Source of the DNA: Saprospiraceae bacterium
Lineage (GTDB): Bacteria; Bacteroidota; Bacteroidia; Chitinophagales; Saprospiraceae
Assembly: GCA_016787575.1 (NCBI GenBank)
Contig: JAEUUO010000038.1
Span: forward strand, 97,240 to 161,239
Length of the DNA stretch: 64,000 nucleotides
Direction: 5' to 3'
Shown: positions 44,154-51,686 of the stretch, one piece after another
Numbering within the stretch: the stretch's first letter is position 1
Layout: each line of letters begins with the position of its first letter
Program-made: the position numbers and the translations under genes
The notes under the pieces: model-generated
Told to the model about the DNA's origin: nothing
The model's database searches: none
Seen by the model: the letters and a program-made list of their open reading frames with translations, nothing else

Positions 44154-46541
44154 ATGCAAATTCTGGAGCCAATTCAACCAATATTAAATTCCATTAAAGG
44201 AAAGTATGCTGATTTTAAACAGGAATTAATCAAAGACTTTTGGATTTGCCAGCTTAGTCGGGAATGTTCTTTGGCTGGTAGAAAAGAGGTCTTAACAGGT
44301 AAGGCTAAATTCGGCATTCTTGGCGATGGAAAAGAAGTTCCTCAAGTCGCTATGGCTCGAGCATTTCAAAAAGGTGATTTTCGCTCTGGGTATTACAGGG
44401 ATCAAACTTTTATGATGGCTATTGGTCAATGTACAATTAAAGATTTTTTTGCTCAATTGTATGCAGATCCATACAACGACCCATTTAGCAAAGGACTCCA
44501 AATGAATGCCCATTTTGCATCTCCACTTATTGATGAGCAGGGTGACTGGTTAAATCATACGCAACGTTTTAATGTTTCTTCTGACATTTCCAGTACCGGT
44601 GGACAGATGGCCCGTGCATTTGGACTTGCCTTTGCTTCAAAATATTACAGACAGCATCCTGAACTATCCAAAAATTCTCTTTTTACTCAATCTGGTAATG
44701 AAGTTTCTTTTTGCACTATAGGCGATGCTTCAACTTCAGAAGGTGTATTTTGGGAAACGCTGAATGCAGCAGGTGTTTTACAAGTACCACTGGCTGTATC
44801 TGTCTGGGATGATGGATATGGTATATCCGTACCCATTGAACTGCAGACCACTAAGGGAAGCATTTCAAAAGCTGTAGCAGGTTTAGAATCTGAAGAATCT
44901 GCAATAGGAATTAAAATATTTAAAGCAAAAGCCTGGGATTATGCTGAATTAGTCAATACCTATAAAAATGGGATTGAATTTGTGCGTACCCATCATATGC
45001 CTGCTTTGTTTCATATTCAAGAAGTCACCCAACCTCAGGGACATTCAACCTCCGGTTCACATGAGCGCTACAAATCAAAATCCAGAATGGATTGGGAAAT
45101 TGAAAACGATTGTATAAAAATCATGGCTGAATGGTTGTTATCAAAAAATATTCTAGACGCTCCCAAATTGGAAGAACTTAAAGAATTAGCAAAACAACAT
45201 GTAAAGGAGGAAAGACAAATTGCCTGGCAAAATTATTTAAAACCCATTTTAAAATTAAAAAATGAACTCCTTACTATTTGTGGTGAATGTCAATTCGACC
45301 ATGCTATAAAGGAATTAAATACTCTTAAAGAGCCTGGTTGGAATGAGTTGGTAGAAATAGCCCGAAAGACTTTGTTTACAGTTTCAAATCAAGAAAATAA
45401 AGTAAGATTAAAAAACTGGATCGATGCACAGTTTTCAGAAGCAAAGACTGTTTTTCATACAAATTTATATTCTGAAACTTCTGATTCTGCATTGCAAGTA
45501 AAAGAAGTTGAAGCAATCTATTCTTCAGATTCAAAAGAACTGAATGGTTATCAAATTCTCAATCAGTTTTTTGATGAAAGTTTGGCGTCTGACAATAGAA
45601 TACTTGCTTTTGGAGAAGATGTCGGTCAAATCGGAGATGTCAATCAAGGGTTTATGGGAATGCAGGAAAAATATGGTGTCAGCAGAGTTTTTGATACAGG
45701 CATTCGGGAATGGACCATTGTCGGTCAAGCCATTGGAAGTGCAATGCGTGGATTGAAACCCATTGCTGAAATTCAATACCTTGATTACATTGTTTACGCC
45801 CTTTCTCCTTTAATGGATGATTTGGCTACTCTTCGCTACCGATCTGGGGGAATACAAAAGGCACCGGTAATTATCAGAACCCGAGGACACAGACTGGAAG
45901 GCATTTGGCACTCTGGTTCACCAATTGGAATGTTGCTGCACTCATTGCGTGGTATTTACATTTGTGTACCAAGAAATATGACCCAAGCTGCGGGAATGTA
46001 TAACACACTCTTGCAAAGCGGTGATCCTGGATTAGTCATAGAATGTTTAAATGGATATCGTTTAAAGGAAAAACTGCCAGATAATCTCAGTCAATTTACC
46101 CTTCCTCTGGGAAAAGTTGAAGTGCTTACCACCGGGAAAGACATCAGCTTGATCACATATGGATCTTGTGTACGTGTTGCTCAAAAAGCTGTTGAAAGTC
46201 TGCTTGAATTTGGAATACAAATTGAATTAATTGATGTTCAAACATTATTGCCTTTTGATCTCAATCATACGATTTCTAATTCTCTTAAAAAAACCAATAA
46301 ATTACTTATTGTAGATGAAGATGTACCTGGTGGAGCGAGTGCTTACATTTTGCAACAAATCCTGGAAATTCAAAACGGCTATCAATATTTAGATAGTCCA
46401 CCATGTACGATTACTGGCAGAGATCATCGCTCTCCCTATGGAAGTGCGGGAGACTATTTTTCAAAACCTGGAATAGAAGATATCATTGAAATTGCTTTAA
46501 AAATGATGCATGAATACGATCCAGAAAACTATCCAGCTTAA
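44154..46541 (+). CDS. Fused 2-oxoacid dehydrogenase E1 (alpha and beta in one chain)
   Basis: This 795-residue thiamine-diphosphate enzyme has an E1-alpha-like half at about residues 20-450 (YYRDQTFMMAIG, TGGQMARAFGLAFA, GDASTSEGVFWETLNAAG, VSVWDDGYGISVP). The E1-beta-like half covers about 460-795 (GEDVGQIGDVNQG, FDTGIREWTIVGQAIG, IRTRGHRLEGIWHSG, VDEDVPGGASAYI). Fusion and the DDGYGIS form of the cofactor motif are characteristic of a Bacteroidota family usually described as pyruvate or branched-chain 2-oxoacid dehydrogenase E1. E2 and E3 are not in the window, so the substrate stays open. Confidence 0.93.
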   Translation: MQILEPIQPILNSIKGKYADFKQELIKDFWICQLSRECSLAGRKEVLTGKAKFGILGDGKEVPQVAMARAFQKGDFRSGYYRDQTFMMAIGQCTIKDFFAQLYADPYNDPFSKGLQMNAHFASPLIDEQGDWLNHTQRFNVSSDISSTGGQMARAFGLAFASKYYRQHPELSKNSLFTQSGNEVSFCTIGDASTSEGVFWETLNAAGVLQVPLAVSVWDDGYGISVPIELQTTKGSISKAVAGLESEESAIGIKIFKAKAWDYAELVNTYKNGIEFVRTHHMPALFHIQEVTQPQGHSTSGSHERYKSKSRMDWEIENDCIKIMAEWLLSKNILDAPKLEELKELAKQHVKEERQIAWQNYLKPILKLKNELLTICGECQFDHAIKELNTLKEPGWNELVEIARKTLFTVSNQENKVRLKNWIDAQFSEAKTVFHTNLYSETSDSALQVKEVEAIYSSDSKELNGYQILNQFFDESLASDNRILAFGEDVGQIGDVNQGFMGMQEKYGVSRVFDTGIREWTIVGQAIGSAMRGLKPIAEIQYLDYIVYALSPLMDDLATLRYRSGGIQKAPVIIRTRGHRLEGIWHSGSPIGMLLHSLRGIYICVPRNMTQAAGMYNTLLQSGDPGLVIECLNGYRLKEKLPDNLSQFTLPLGKVEVLTTGKDISLITYGSCVRVAQKAVESLLEFGIQIELIDVQTLLPFDLNHTISNSLKKTNKLLIVDEDVPGGASAYILQQILEIQNGYQYLDSPPCTITGRDHRSPYGSAGDYFSKPGIEDIIEIALKMMHEYDPENYPA

Positions 46542-46572
46542 ACTTCGTTTATTAAATTGATAATCATACTCC

Positions 46573-47322
46573 GTGCAGGAAGCAAATGAAATAGAACGAT
46601 TATTGGTAATAATTCCAACGTATAATGAAATCGAAAACATTGAATCGATTGTACAAACTATTATGCGTTTAAACATACCCGTTCATGTTTTGGTAGTAGA
46701 CGATGGCTCTCCGGATGGCACTGCAGCTGTCGTAAAAAATATGCAGGTTCAATTTCCCAATAGAATTTTTATTTTAGAACGATCTACTAAATCCGGATTA
46801 GGCAGAGCTTATATTGCAGGTTTTAAATGGGCATTGGAACGTAATTACGAATACATAGCAGAAATGGACGCAGATTTTTCACATCCTCCTGAAAAGCTCG
46901 TTGAACTCTATGAAACTTGTAAAAACAAATTAGCGGATTTAAGTATTGGATCCAGATATATTAAAGGCGGGGGTGTTATAAATTGGCCTAAATCCAGGCT
47001 ATACCTCTCCAAAGGGGCTTCCATTTACGTTCAACTTTTCACAGGAATGAACGTTAAAGATCCCACCGCAGGTTACGTTTGCTATTCCCGAAATGTTTTA
47101 AATTCGATCAAGCTTGATAATATACGTTTTATTGGCTATGCTTTTCAAATAGAAATGAAATATGCAGCCCATAGACTTGGATTTAAAATGAAAGAAATCC
47201 CAATCCTTTTTCCAGATCGAATTCGCGGAAAATCTAAAATGAATATTTTTATAATCAAAGAAGCTTTATCCGGTGTCCTAACAATGCGTTTTTTAAGATC
47301 AGCGGATGATTATAAAAAATAA
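46573..47322 (+). CDS. Polyprenol-phosphate mannosyltransferase-like GT2 glycosyltransferase
   Basis: This 249-residue GT-A enzyme resembles dolichol-phosphate mannose synthases: VIIPTYNEIENIE near 12, VVDDGSPDGTAAVV near 41, metal-binding EMDADFSHPP near 96, GSRYIKGGGVINWP near 124, and the AGYVCYSRNVL segment near 158. No C-terminal membrane domain is present, so it is the short soluble or peripheral type. It should transfer a sugar from a nucleotide donor to a polyprenyl phosphate, feeding glycan or protein glycosylation. The start is GTG; no in-frame ATG lies nearby. Confidence 0.88.
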   Translation: MQEANEIERLLVIIPTYNEIENIESIVQTIMRLNIPVHVLVVDDGSPDGTAAVVKNMQVQFPNRIFILERSTKSGLGRAYIAGFKWALERNYEYIAEMDADFSHPPEKLVELYETCKNKLADLSIGSRYIKGGGVINWPKSRLYLSKGASIYVQLFTGMNVKDPTAGYVCYSRNVLNSIKLDNIRFIGYAFQIEMKYAAHRLGFKMKEIPILFPDRIRGKSKMNIFIIKEALSGVLTMRFLRSADDYKK

Positions 47323-47326
47323 AATA

Positions 47327-47953
47327 TTACTTCCTTCCAAAATCTGCAGGATTTTCTCCCCATTCTTCTGTCTTCCACTTCAATACCGGATTCGAATAGG
47401 TATTCTCGTTCAACCACTTAACTGCTCTTTGAATTAAATCGTATAGATTTTGATTTCTCTTCGAAAAAATCAGCTTTGTATTTGGATGTTTAAGTTTTAT
47501 CCAGTTAATCGCAATTTTAGAATCAGAATAAATTGCAGTATTGTCTTTTTTATCCTTCTTTAATAAAGCCAAGGCGTGTACGATAGCTAAGAATTCACCA
47601 ACATTGTTAGTTCCCTCTGCAAGGGGACCAACATGAAAAAGTTTCTGTCCACTAAATGGATCAACCCCTTGGTATTCCAAATCTCCCGGATTTCCACTGC
47701 ATGCTGCATCCACTACTATACTCCCTGGTTTTATTTCTTCTTTCCAGTCTGCCTGACTTGTTTTAGTTTTTCTGGATTTTGAACTTTCGTAATAAGCAGA
47801 AGAATAAGCCTCTTCAGCTAATAGTTTAGTAGGAAAAGCTTTGTATTTTGCATTTGGAAAATTTTTAACCTGGGTGAGACAATCTGTCCAGGAGTCATAG
47901 ATTCCTGGTTGATTGCCATGCCATACTACATAATATTTTTTTGATTTAGCCAT
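47327..47953 (-). CDS. Ribonuclease HI-family protein with N-terminal viroplasmin domain
   Basis: This 208-residue protein has an N-terminal viroplasmin/hybrid-binding domain (KKYYVVWHGNQPGIYDSW...YKAFPT, about 5-45), a linker, then an RNase H fold at about 70-208. Candidate catalytic acidic residues lie in VVDAACSGNPG, NNVGEFLAIVHAL, IYSDSKIAINW and the final NPADFGRK. It should cleave RNA in RNA-DNA hybrids. It ends four bases from the converging glycosyltransferase, and its ATG is nine bases from that of the divergent tatD-like gene. Confidence 0.9.
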   Translation of the reverse strand: MAKSKKYYVVWHGNQPGIYDSWTDCLTQVKNFPNAKYKAFPTKLLAEEAYSSAYYESSKSRKTKTSQADWKEEIKPGSIVVDAACSGNPGDLEYQGVDPFSGQKLFHVGPLAEGTNNVGEFLAIVHALALLKKDKKDNTAIYSDSKIAINWIKLKHPNTKLIFSKRNQNLYDLIQRAVKWLNENTYSNPVLKWKTEEWGENPADFGRK

Positions 47954-47962
47954 TTAAAACTC

Positions 47963-48739
47963 ATGGAATTTATAGATACACATGCACATTTATTTTTGAA
48001 AGATTTTCATGAAGACAAAGCACAAATTGTTCAACGAGCTTTGGAATCAAAAGTAACCAAAATTGTTTTACCCAACATCGATTTAATAAGTTTTCCCGAA
48101 CAGCTTTCTTTTGCCAATCAATTTCCAGGAATCTGTTACCCCACTATTGGTTTGCACCCTTGCGATGTAAAGGATAATTACAACTTAATATTGGATGAAT
48201 TGGAACTTGAATTTGACAAGGAAAAATTTATTGCAATAGGAGAAACAGGCACTGATGCATATTGGGATTTAAGCTTTTGGGAAAATCAAATTGAAGCATT
48301 TAACAGACAACTAGAATGGGCCAAATTCAAAAAGCTTCCAGTGATAATCCATTCCAGAGAAAGTATAGATCAAAACATTAAACTGGTGGAAGCAAAACAA
48401 GACGGAAGCCTTAAAGGGGTATTTCATTGTTTTACAGGAGATTTAAAGCAAGCAGAGGAAATCGTTGCATTAGGATTTTATCTTGGTATTGGTGGTGTTA
48501 TAACCTATAAAAATTCCGATTTAAAAAACATTTTACCTGATATTGGATTGGAACATATTGTATTGGAAACGGATTCGCCTTTTTTAAGTCCTGTCCCATT
48601 TCGTGGTAAACGAAATGAATCTGCATACATTCCAGCTATTGCAGAAAAAATATCTGAGATTCTGGATTTATCATTAGAAACTGTTGCGATAAAAACAAGC
48701 GAAAATGCTGAACGACTTTTTAATTTCAAGCAATTTTAA
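47963..48739 (+). CDS. TatD family metal-dependent hydrolase
   Basis: This 258-residue TIM-barrel metalloenzyme has metal ligands in IDTHAHLFLKDF (start), GLHPCDV near 63, IGETGTDAYW near 90, IIHSRES near 130, FHCFTGD near 154 and ETDSPFLSP near 203. TatD proteins act as 3'-5' exonucleases on single-stranded DNA and RNA or as D-aminoacyl-tRNA-type hydrolases. It is divergent from the RNase H gene. No terminator with a T tail is evident downstream. Confidence 0.93.
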   Translation: MEFIDTHAHLFLKDFHEDKAQIVQRALESKVTKIVLPNIDLISFPEQLSFANQFPGICYPTIGLHPCDVKDNYNLILDELELEFDKEKFIAIGETGTDAYWDLSFWENQIEAFNRQLEWAKFKKLPVIIHSRESIDQNIKLVEAKQDGSLKGVFHCFTGDLKQAEEIVALGFYLGIGGVITYKNSDLKNILPDIGLEHIVLETDSPFLSPVPFRGKRNESAYIPAIAEKISEILDLSLETVAIKTSENAERLFNFKQF

Positions 48740-48913
48740 CCCATAGAATTTTTGGCTTCAAAACAATCCAAAATTAGAACCAAGAACTCGAAAATGCATA
48801 CTGCATATTTAAATTAATATGTAGAAGTCAGATGCATTTGATATCCATTTTTTATTTTAAAAAATACAGAACTAAAAGATTTTGTTTTCATTTACCAAAC
48901 AAAAAATAAAATA
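48740..48913. other. Gene-free AT-rich stretch downstream of tatD
   Basis: No gene is supported. Small inverted repeats occur, for example ATGCA/TGCAT around 48795 and TTTTGTTT/AAACAAAA around 48882-48908, but none has a convincing T tail. Together with the element at 48914-49127 this makes a gene-free interval of about 370 bases before tRNA-Ser. Confidence 0.5.
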
Positions 48914-49127
48914 TGCGGAAGGTCAGGGATGCTGATGAATTGCCTTTTTTACGCTTCCTTCTATCAATAAATTCTCAGGCAATTATCAGCATGCAGACAT
49001 CCGCTTTTATAATTCTCCTTTATCATATGACTTATCAGCGGATCGTCTGCATTCGATTGATCTATTCAAATTTGACTTAAAATATTAACTCTCTAAATCT
49101 TCTTATTAATTGCGGAAGGTCAGGGAT
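48914..49127. repeat. 17-bp duplication of the tRNA-Ser 3' end flanking two bulged palindromes
   Basis: The 17 bases TGCGGAAGGTCAGGGAT occur at 48914-48930 and again at 49111-49127, where they cover the 3' end of tRNA-Ser. Between them lie two imperfect palindromes. One is GCTGATGAATTGCC (48931-48944) with GGCAATTATCAGC (48978-48990). The other is ATGCAGACATCCGC (48991-49004) with GCGGATCGTCTGCAT (49038-49052). Each stem has one bulged base. Geometry matches an attachment-site pair left by an element integrated at a tRNA 3' end, but only 180 bases remain and no integrase is present. Confidence 0.75.
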
Positions 49128-49200
49128 TCGAACCCTGGGTACCCTTTTGGAGTACACACACTTTCCAGGCGTGCCAATTAAACCGCTCTTGCAACCTTCC
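49113..49200 (-). tRNA. tRNA-Ser (anticodon GGA)
   Basis: This is an 88-base class II tRNA. The acceptor stem GGAAGGT pairs with ACCTTCC, with discriminator G at 49113. Anticodon stem CACGC/GTGTG (with one G-U pair) encloses loop CTGGAAA, anticodon GGA, reading UCC/UCU. A long variable arm (TGTACTCC...GGGTACC region) and T-loop TTCGAAT are seen. CCA is not encoded. The 3' end is duplicated downstream, as described for 48914-49127. Confidence 0.96.
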
Positions 49201-49207
49201 GAAAACT

Positions 49208-49215
49208 CAAAATTA
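49208..49215 (-). promoter_or_regulatory. -7 element of tRNA-Ser
   Basis: Minus-strand TAATTTTG matches TAnnTTTG, 8 bases before the tRNA 5' end. A TTG at 49241-49239 lies 23 bases further upstream. Confidence 0.6.
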
Positions 49216-49267
49216 TCATTAATTTTTGTAACTACATTCAATTTATTAGGACTTGTACTTGATCTGA

Positions 49268-50542
49268 TTAATTTGCACGCTTAACAAAACGTTTATAGCC
49301 TATATGATCTTTTGATTTAACACACAACAAATATACTCCAGCCTGAAGTGACTCAATATCTATAGACTTTTGATTACTTTCTGCCAATAATTTTCCACAG
49401 AAATCCAAAACCTGTGTTTCAACTACAGCCTCTTGACATATGATTCTGATTTTACTTACAACTGGATTCGGGCTTATATCAAACTCAAGAGCTTGCACAT
49501 TTCTACTTGCCAATAAAGATGCATCTACAAATGCAAAATATCCAGGAGCAACTCCGGCGTCAAATAAATAGTTCTCATTAAATTGCTCATCATAAACATG
49601 TACCTTTCCCGTTGTTTTAAAATCTGTTTCTCCAGCACACAATAATTTTGATTTCGGATCAAAATTCATTCCATAAAAACTATGGCCAAGATCTTTAAAA
49701 ACACCTGATTGTTTGTCTGCAATTTTAAATTTTCCTACTTCTGTCTTATTGATTTCTTGATAAATTATAGATTCACCAGAAAGAACAGAAGTTCCACACA
49801 ATGAATTTACATTGTTTAAATTATAAGATTCAACAGCAGCATTTTCTAAATTAAATAAGCTAACAGAACTTCCATTAAAGCTTTTGTTATTCAAACTCAA
49901 TAATAAATTATCCTTTATCATGAGGTTTTCTGGATTTTTACCCTCTGTTCCTAAGTCAACAATTGCTTCTACTTGCAAGGTATTTAAATTCAATTTTACA
50001 ATCTTTCCTACTTCATTACCAAAATCAAATCCATTGTTTACAGCTATATAAGCGTGAGAATCCTTAATTACAATTGATTCAGTGGTATAGGGCAAATCAC
50101 TTGCTGGAATTTCAAATAACAATTTAAAAGAGTTTTTATTATAAATCTGAATATAAGCTTCCAATTTCTTAAGATACTCCCCTCTGGTCACAATCAATAA
50201 ATCATTATAAATTGCTAGTTTTCTAACTCCCACTAAATTCATAGAAGCAAGTAACTGATGACTCAACAAGTCAAATTTTGAAATACTTTGATCTGCAGCA
50301 ATCCAATAATTTGATTTGTCTATAATAATATCCGAAGCAAAACGGGCATTGTCAATAATATTTACTTGTTGGTACGCTTTGCCAACAATATCATATACAC
50401 CAACAGTAACCGGTACGAGTATTTTTCCTGAAACGTAATCATAAGAGCCCTCATTTAGAACCAGTATTTCTTTTAATTGGCTACTAGCTAAATAATTAAA
50501 TATTAGAATTATGCCTAATATAAGTAAATTTCTTACTTTCAT
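49268..50542 (-). CDS. YncE-like beta-propeller protein with T9SS sorting domain
   Basis: This 424-residue secreted protein has a signal peptide (1-20), a seven-bladed-propeller-like region (about 25-335) with repeated patterns such as NPENLMIKDNLLLSLNNKSF, YWIAADQSISKFD and YLFDAGVAPGYFAFVD, and a T9SS type A domain (about 350-424, DISPNPVVSKIRII). It resembles the DUF5074/YncE group of propeller proteins of unknown ligand. It has its own promoter, located between this gene and def. Confidence 0.8.
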   Translation of the reverse strand: MKVRNLLILGIILIFNYLASSQLKEILVLNEGSYDYVSGKILVPVTVGVYDIVGKAYQQVNIIDNARFASDIIIDKSNYWIAADQSISKFDLLSHQLLASMNLVGVRKLAIYNDLLIVTRGEYLKKLEAYIQIYNKNSFKLLFEIPASDLPYTTESIVIKDSHAYIAVNNGFDFGNEVGKIVKLNLNTLQVEAIVDLGTEGKNPENLMIKDNLLLSLNNKSFNGSSVSLFNLENAAVESYNLNNVNSLCGTSVLSGESIIYQEINKTEVGKFKIADKQSGVFKDLGHSFYGMNFDPKSKLLCAGETDFKTTGKVHVYDEQFNENYLFDAGVAPGYFAFVDASLLASRNVQALEFDISPNPVVSKIRIICQEAVVETQVLDFCGKLLAESNQKSIDIESLQAGVYLLCVKSKDHIGYKRFVKRAN

Positions 50543-50558
50543 GTTTTTACTATTTATG

Positions 50559-50566
50559 CAAAGATA
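50559..50566 (-). promoter_or_regulatory. -7 element of the YncE-like gene
   Basis: Minus-strand TATCTTTG matches TAnnTTTG, 17 bases before the ATG. Confidence 0.6.
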
Positions 50567-50596
50567 AACAGCCCTATTTTAAATGCAGCACTCTGA

Positions 50597-51145
50597 TTAA
50601 GCTTTAACAGGATAAGAAGTTGAAACCAAACCATTTCTGATTTTATCCAGTTTTTTTTGAAGAATTTTACGTCGAATCGGACTGATTTTATCTATAAACA
50701 AAATTCCTTCTATGTGGTCATATTCATGTTGAATAATCCGGGCATTCATATCATCGTAAACTTCAATATGTTCCTTGAATTGCTCATCCAAATATTTAAT
50801 TTTCAAATTAGAAGGTCGATTCACTTCAGCATTTAATTTTGGAATACTTAAACAACCTTCTTCAAATCCCCATTCAGCTCCGGTTTCTTCAATTATTTGC
50901 GCATTAATAAAAACTTTCTTAATTCCTTTTTGCAAATGTTCTTTTTCATAATATGCAGTAGAATCAACAACAAACAATCGAATGGCCAATCCTATTTGAG
51001 GGGCAGCCAAACCTACTCCTTTTGCGAAATACATGGTATCCCACATATCATCAATCAACTTAGAGAGTCCATTAAAATCTGGCTGAATATCCTGACCTTT
51101 CAGCTTCAGTACGGGCTTACCGTATAAATAAATTGGCAGTACCAT
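50597..51145 (-). CDS. def: Peptide deformylase
   Basis: This 182-residue metalloenzyme removes the formyl group from nascent proteins. The three motifs are complete: GVGLAAPQIG near 42, EEGCLSIP near 93 (metal-binding cysteine) and HEYDHIEG near 138 (two metal histidines and the catalytic glutamate). It lies five bases after ruvX and is co-transcribed with it. Confidence 0.97.
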   Translation of the reverse strand: MVLPIYLYGKPVLKLKGQDIQPDFNGLSKLIDDMWDTMYFAKGVGLAAPQIGLAIRLFVVDSTAYYEKEHLQKGIKKVFINAQIIEETGAEWGFEEGCLSIPKLNAEVNRPSNLKIKYLDEQFKEHIEVYDDMNARIIQHEYDHIEGILFIDKISPIRRKILQKKLDKIRNGLVSTSYPVKA

Positions 51146-51150
51146 GATCT

Positions 51151-51561
51151 TTAAATATGTCCTAAATATTTTTGTAAAATTAAAACAGCACTCAGTTTAT
51201 CAATCATGGATTTATCTCTTCGCTGCGATTTTCGCATTCCTGATTTTAACATGATTTCAACGGCTTGGATAGAGGTTTTACGTTCATCAAACAAAGCCAC
51301 TTCAATTGTTGGAAAACTCGTCTCTAAAGTTTTTTTAAAATTCAAGACATGTTGTCCCATTTCATTTATCTGACTTGATTTAGTTTCCGGATAACCCAGC
51401 ACCACTTTATCAACTGCATTTTCATTAATATAGTTTTTCAAGTAATCAAATATATCAACTGTTGGAATCGTATCCAATGCATTAACAATGATGCAAAGAG
51501 GATCCGTCACTGCCAAGCCAGTCCGCTTTAAACCATAATCAATACCCATAATTCTACCCAT
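51151..51561 (-). CDS. ruvX: RuvX/YqgF family putative pre-16S rRNA nuclease
   Basis: This RNase H-fold protein is about 136 residues from the ATG at 51561: GIDYGLKRTGLAVTDP near the start, VLGYPETKSSQINEMG near 52, ALFDERKTSIQAVEIM near 86, and DKLSAVLILQKYL at the end. It is implicated in 16S rRNA 5' end maturation. An in-frame extension to 51645 runs through the terminator hairpin of the upstream gene and is rejected. It leads the ruvX-def unit. Confidence 0.92.
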   Translation of the reverse strand: MGRIMGIDYGLKRTGLAVTDPLCIIVNALDTIPTVDIFDYLKNYINENAVDKVVLGYPETKSSQINEMGQHVLNFKKTLETSFPTIEVALFDERKTSIQAVEIMLKSGMRKSQRRDKSMIDKLSAVLILQKYLGHI

Positions 51562-51575
51562 ACCTATAATGGAAG

Positions 51576-51583
51576 CAAAATTA
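51576..51583 (-). promoter_or_regulatory. -7 element of ruvX
   Basis: Minus-strand TAATTTTG matches TAnnTTTG, between the upstream terminator and the ATG at 51561. It decides the short start. Confidence 0.6.
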
Positions 51584-51600
51584 AGTCGAAATTGTTCAAT

Positions 51601-51641
51601 AAAAAAAAAGACCCCCTTCGCAACGTTTGCGAAGAGGGGTC
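51601..51641 (-). terminator. Rho-independent terminator after the 1360-residue surface protein
   Basis: A 14-bp stem, GACCCCCTTCGCAA (51610-51623) with TTGCGAAGAGGGGTC (51627-51641), has one bulged A and a CGT loop. Nine T residues follow on the minus strand. Confidence 0.93.
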
Positions 51642-51686
51642 CCATCCCAAAAACAGTAAACTCTTTAGAACAAAACGAATTTAGCC

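Noticed and set aside
51562..51645. N-terminal extension of RuvX
   Set aside because: The extension is coded by the upstream gene's terminator hairpin and T tract, and the promoter lies downstream of it.
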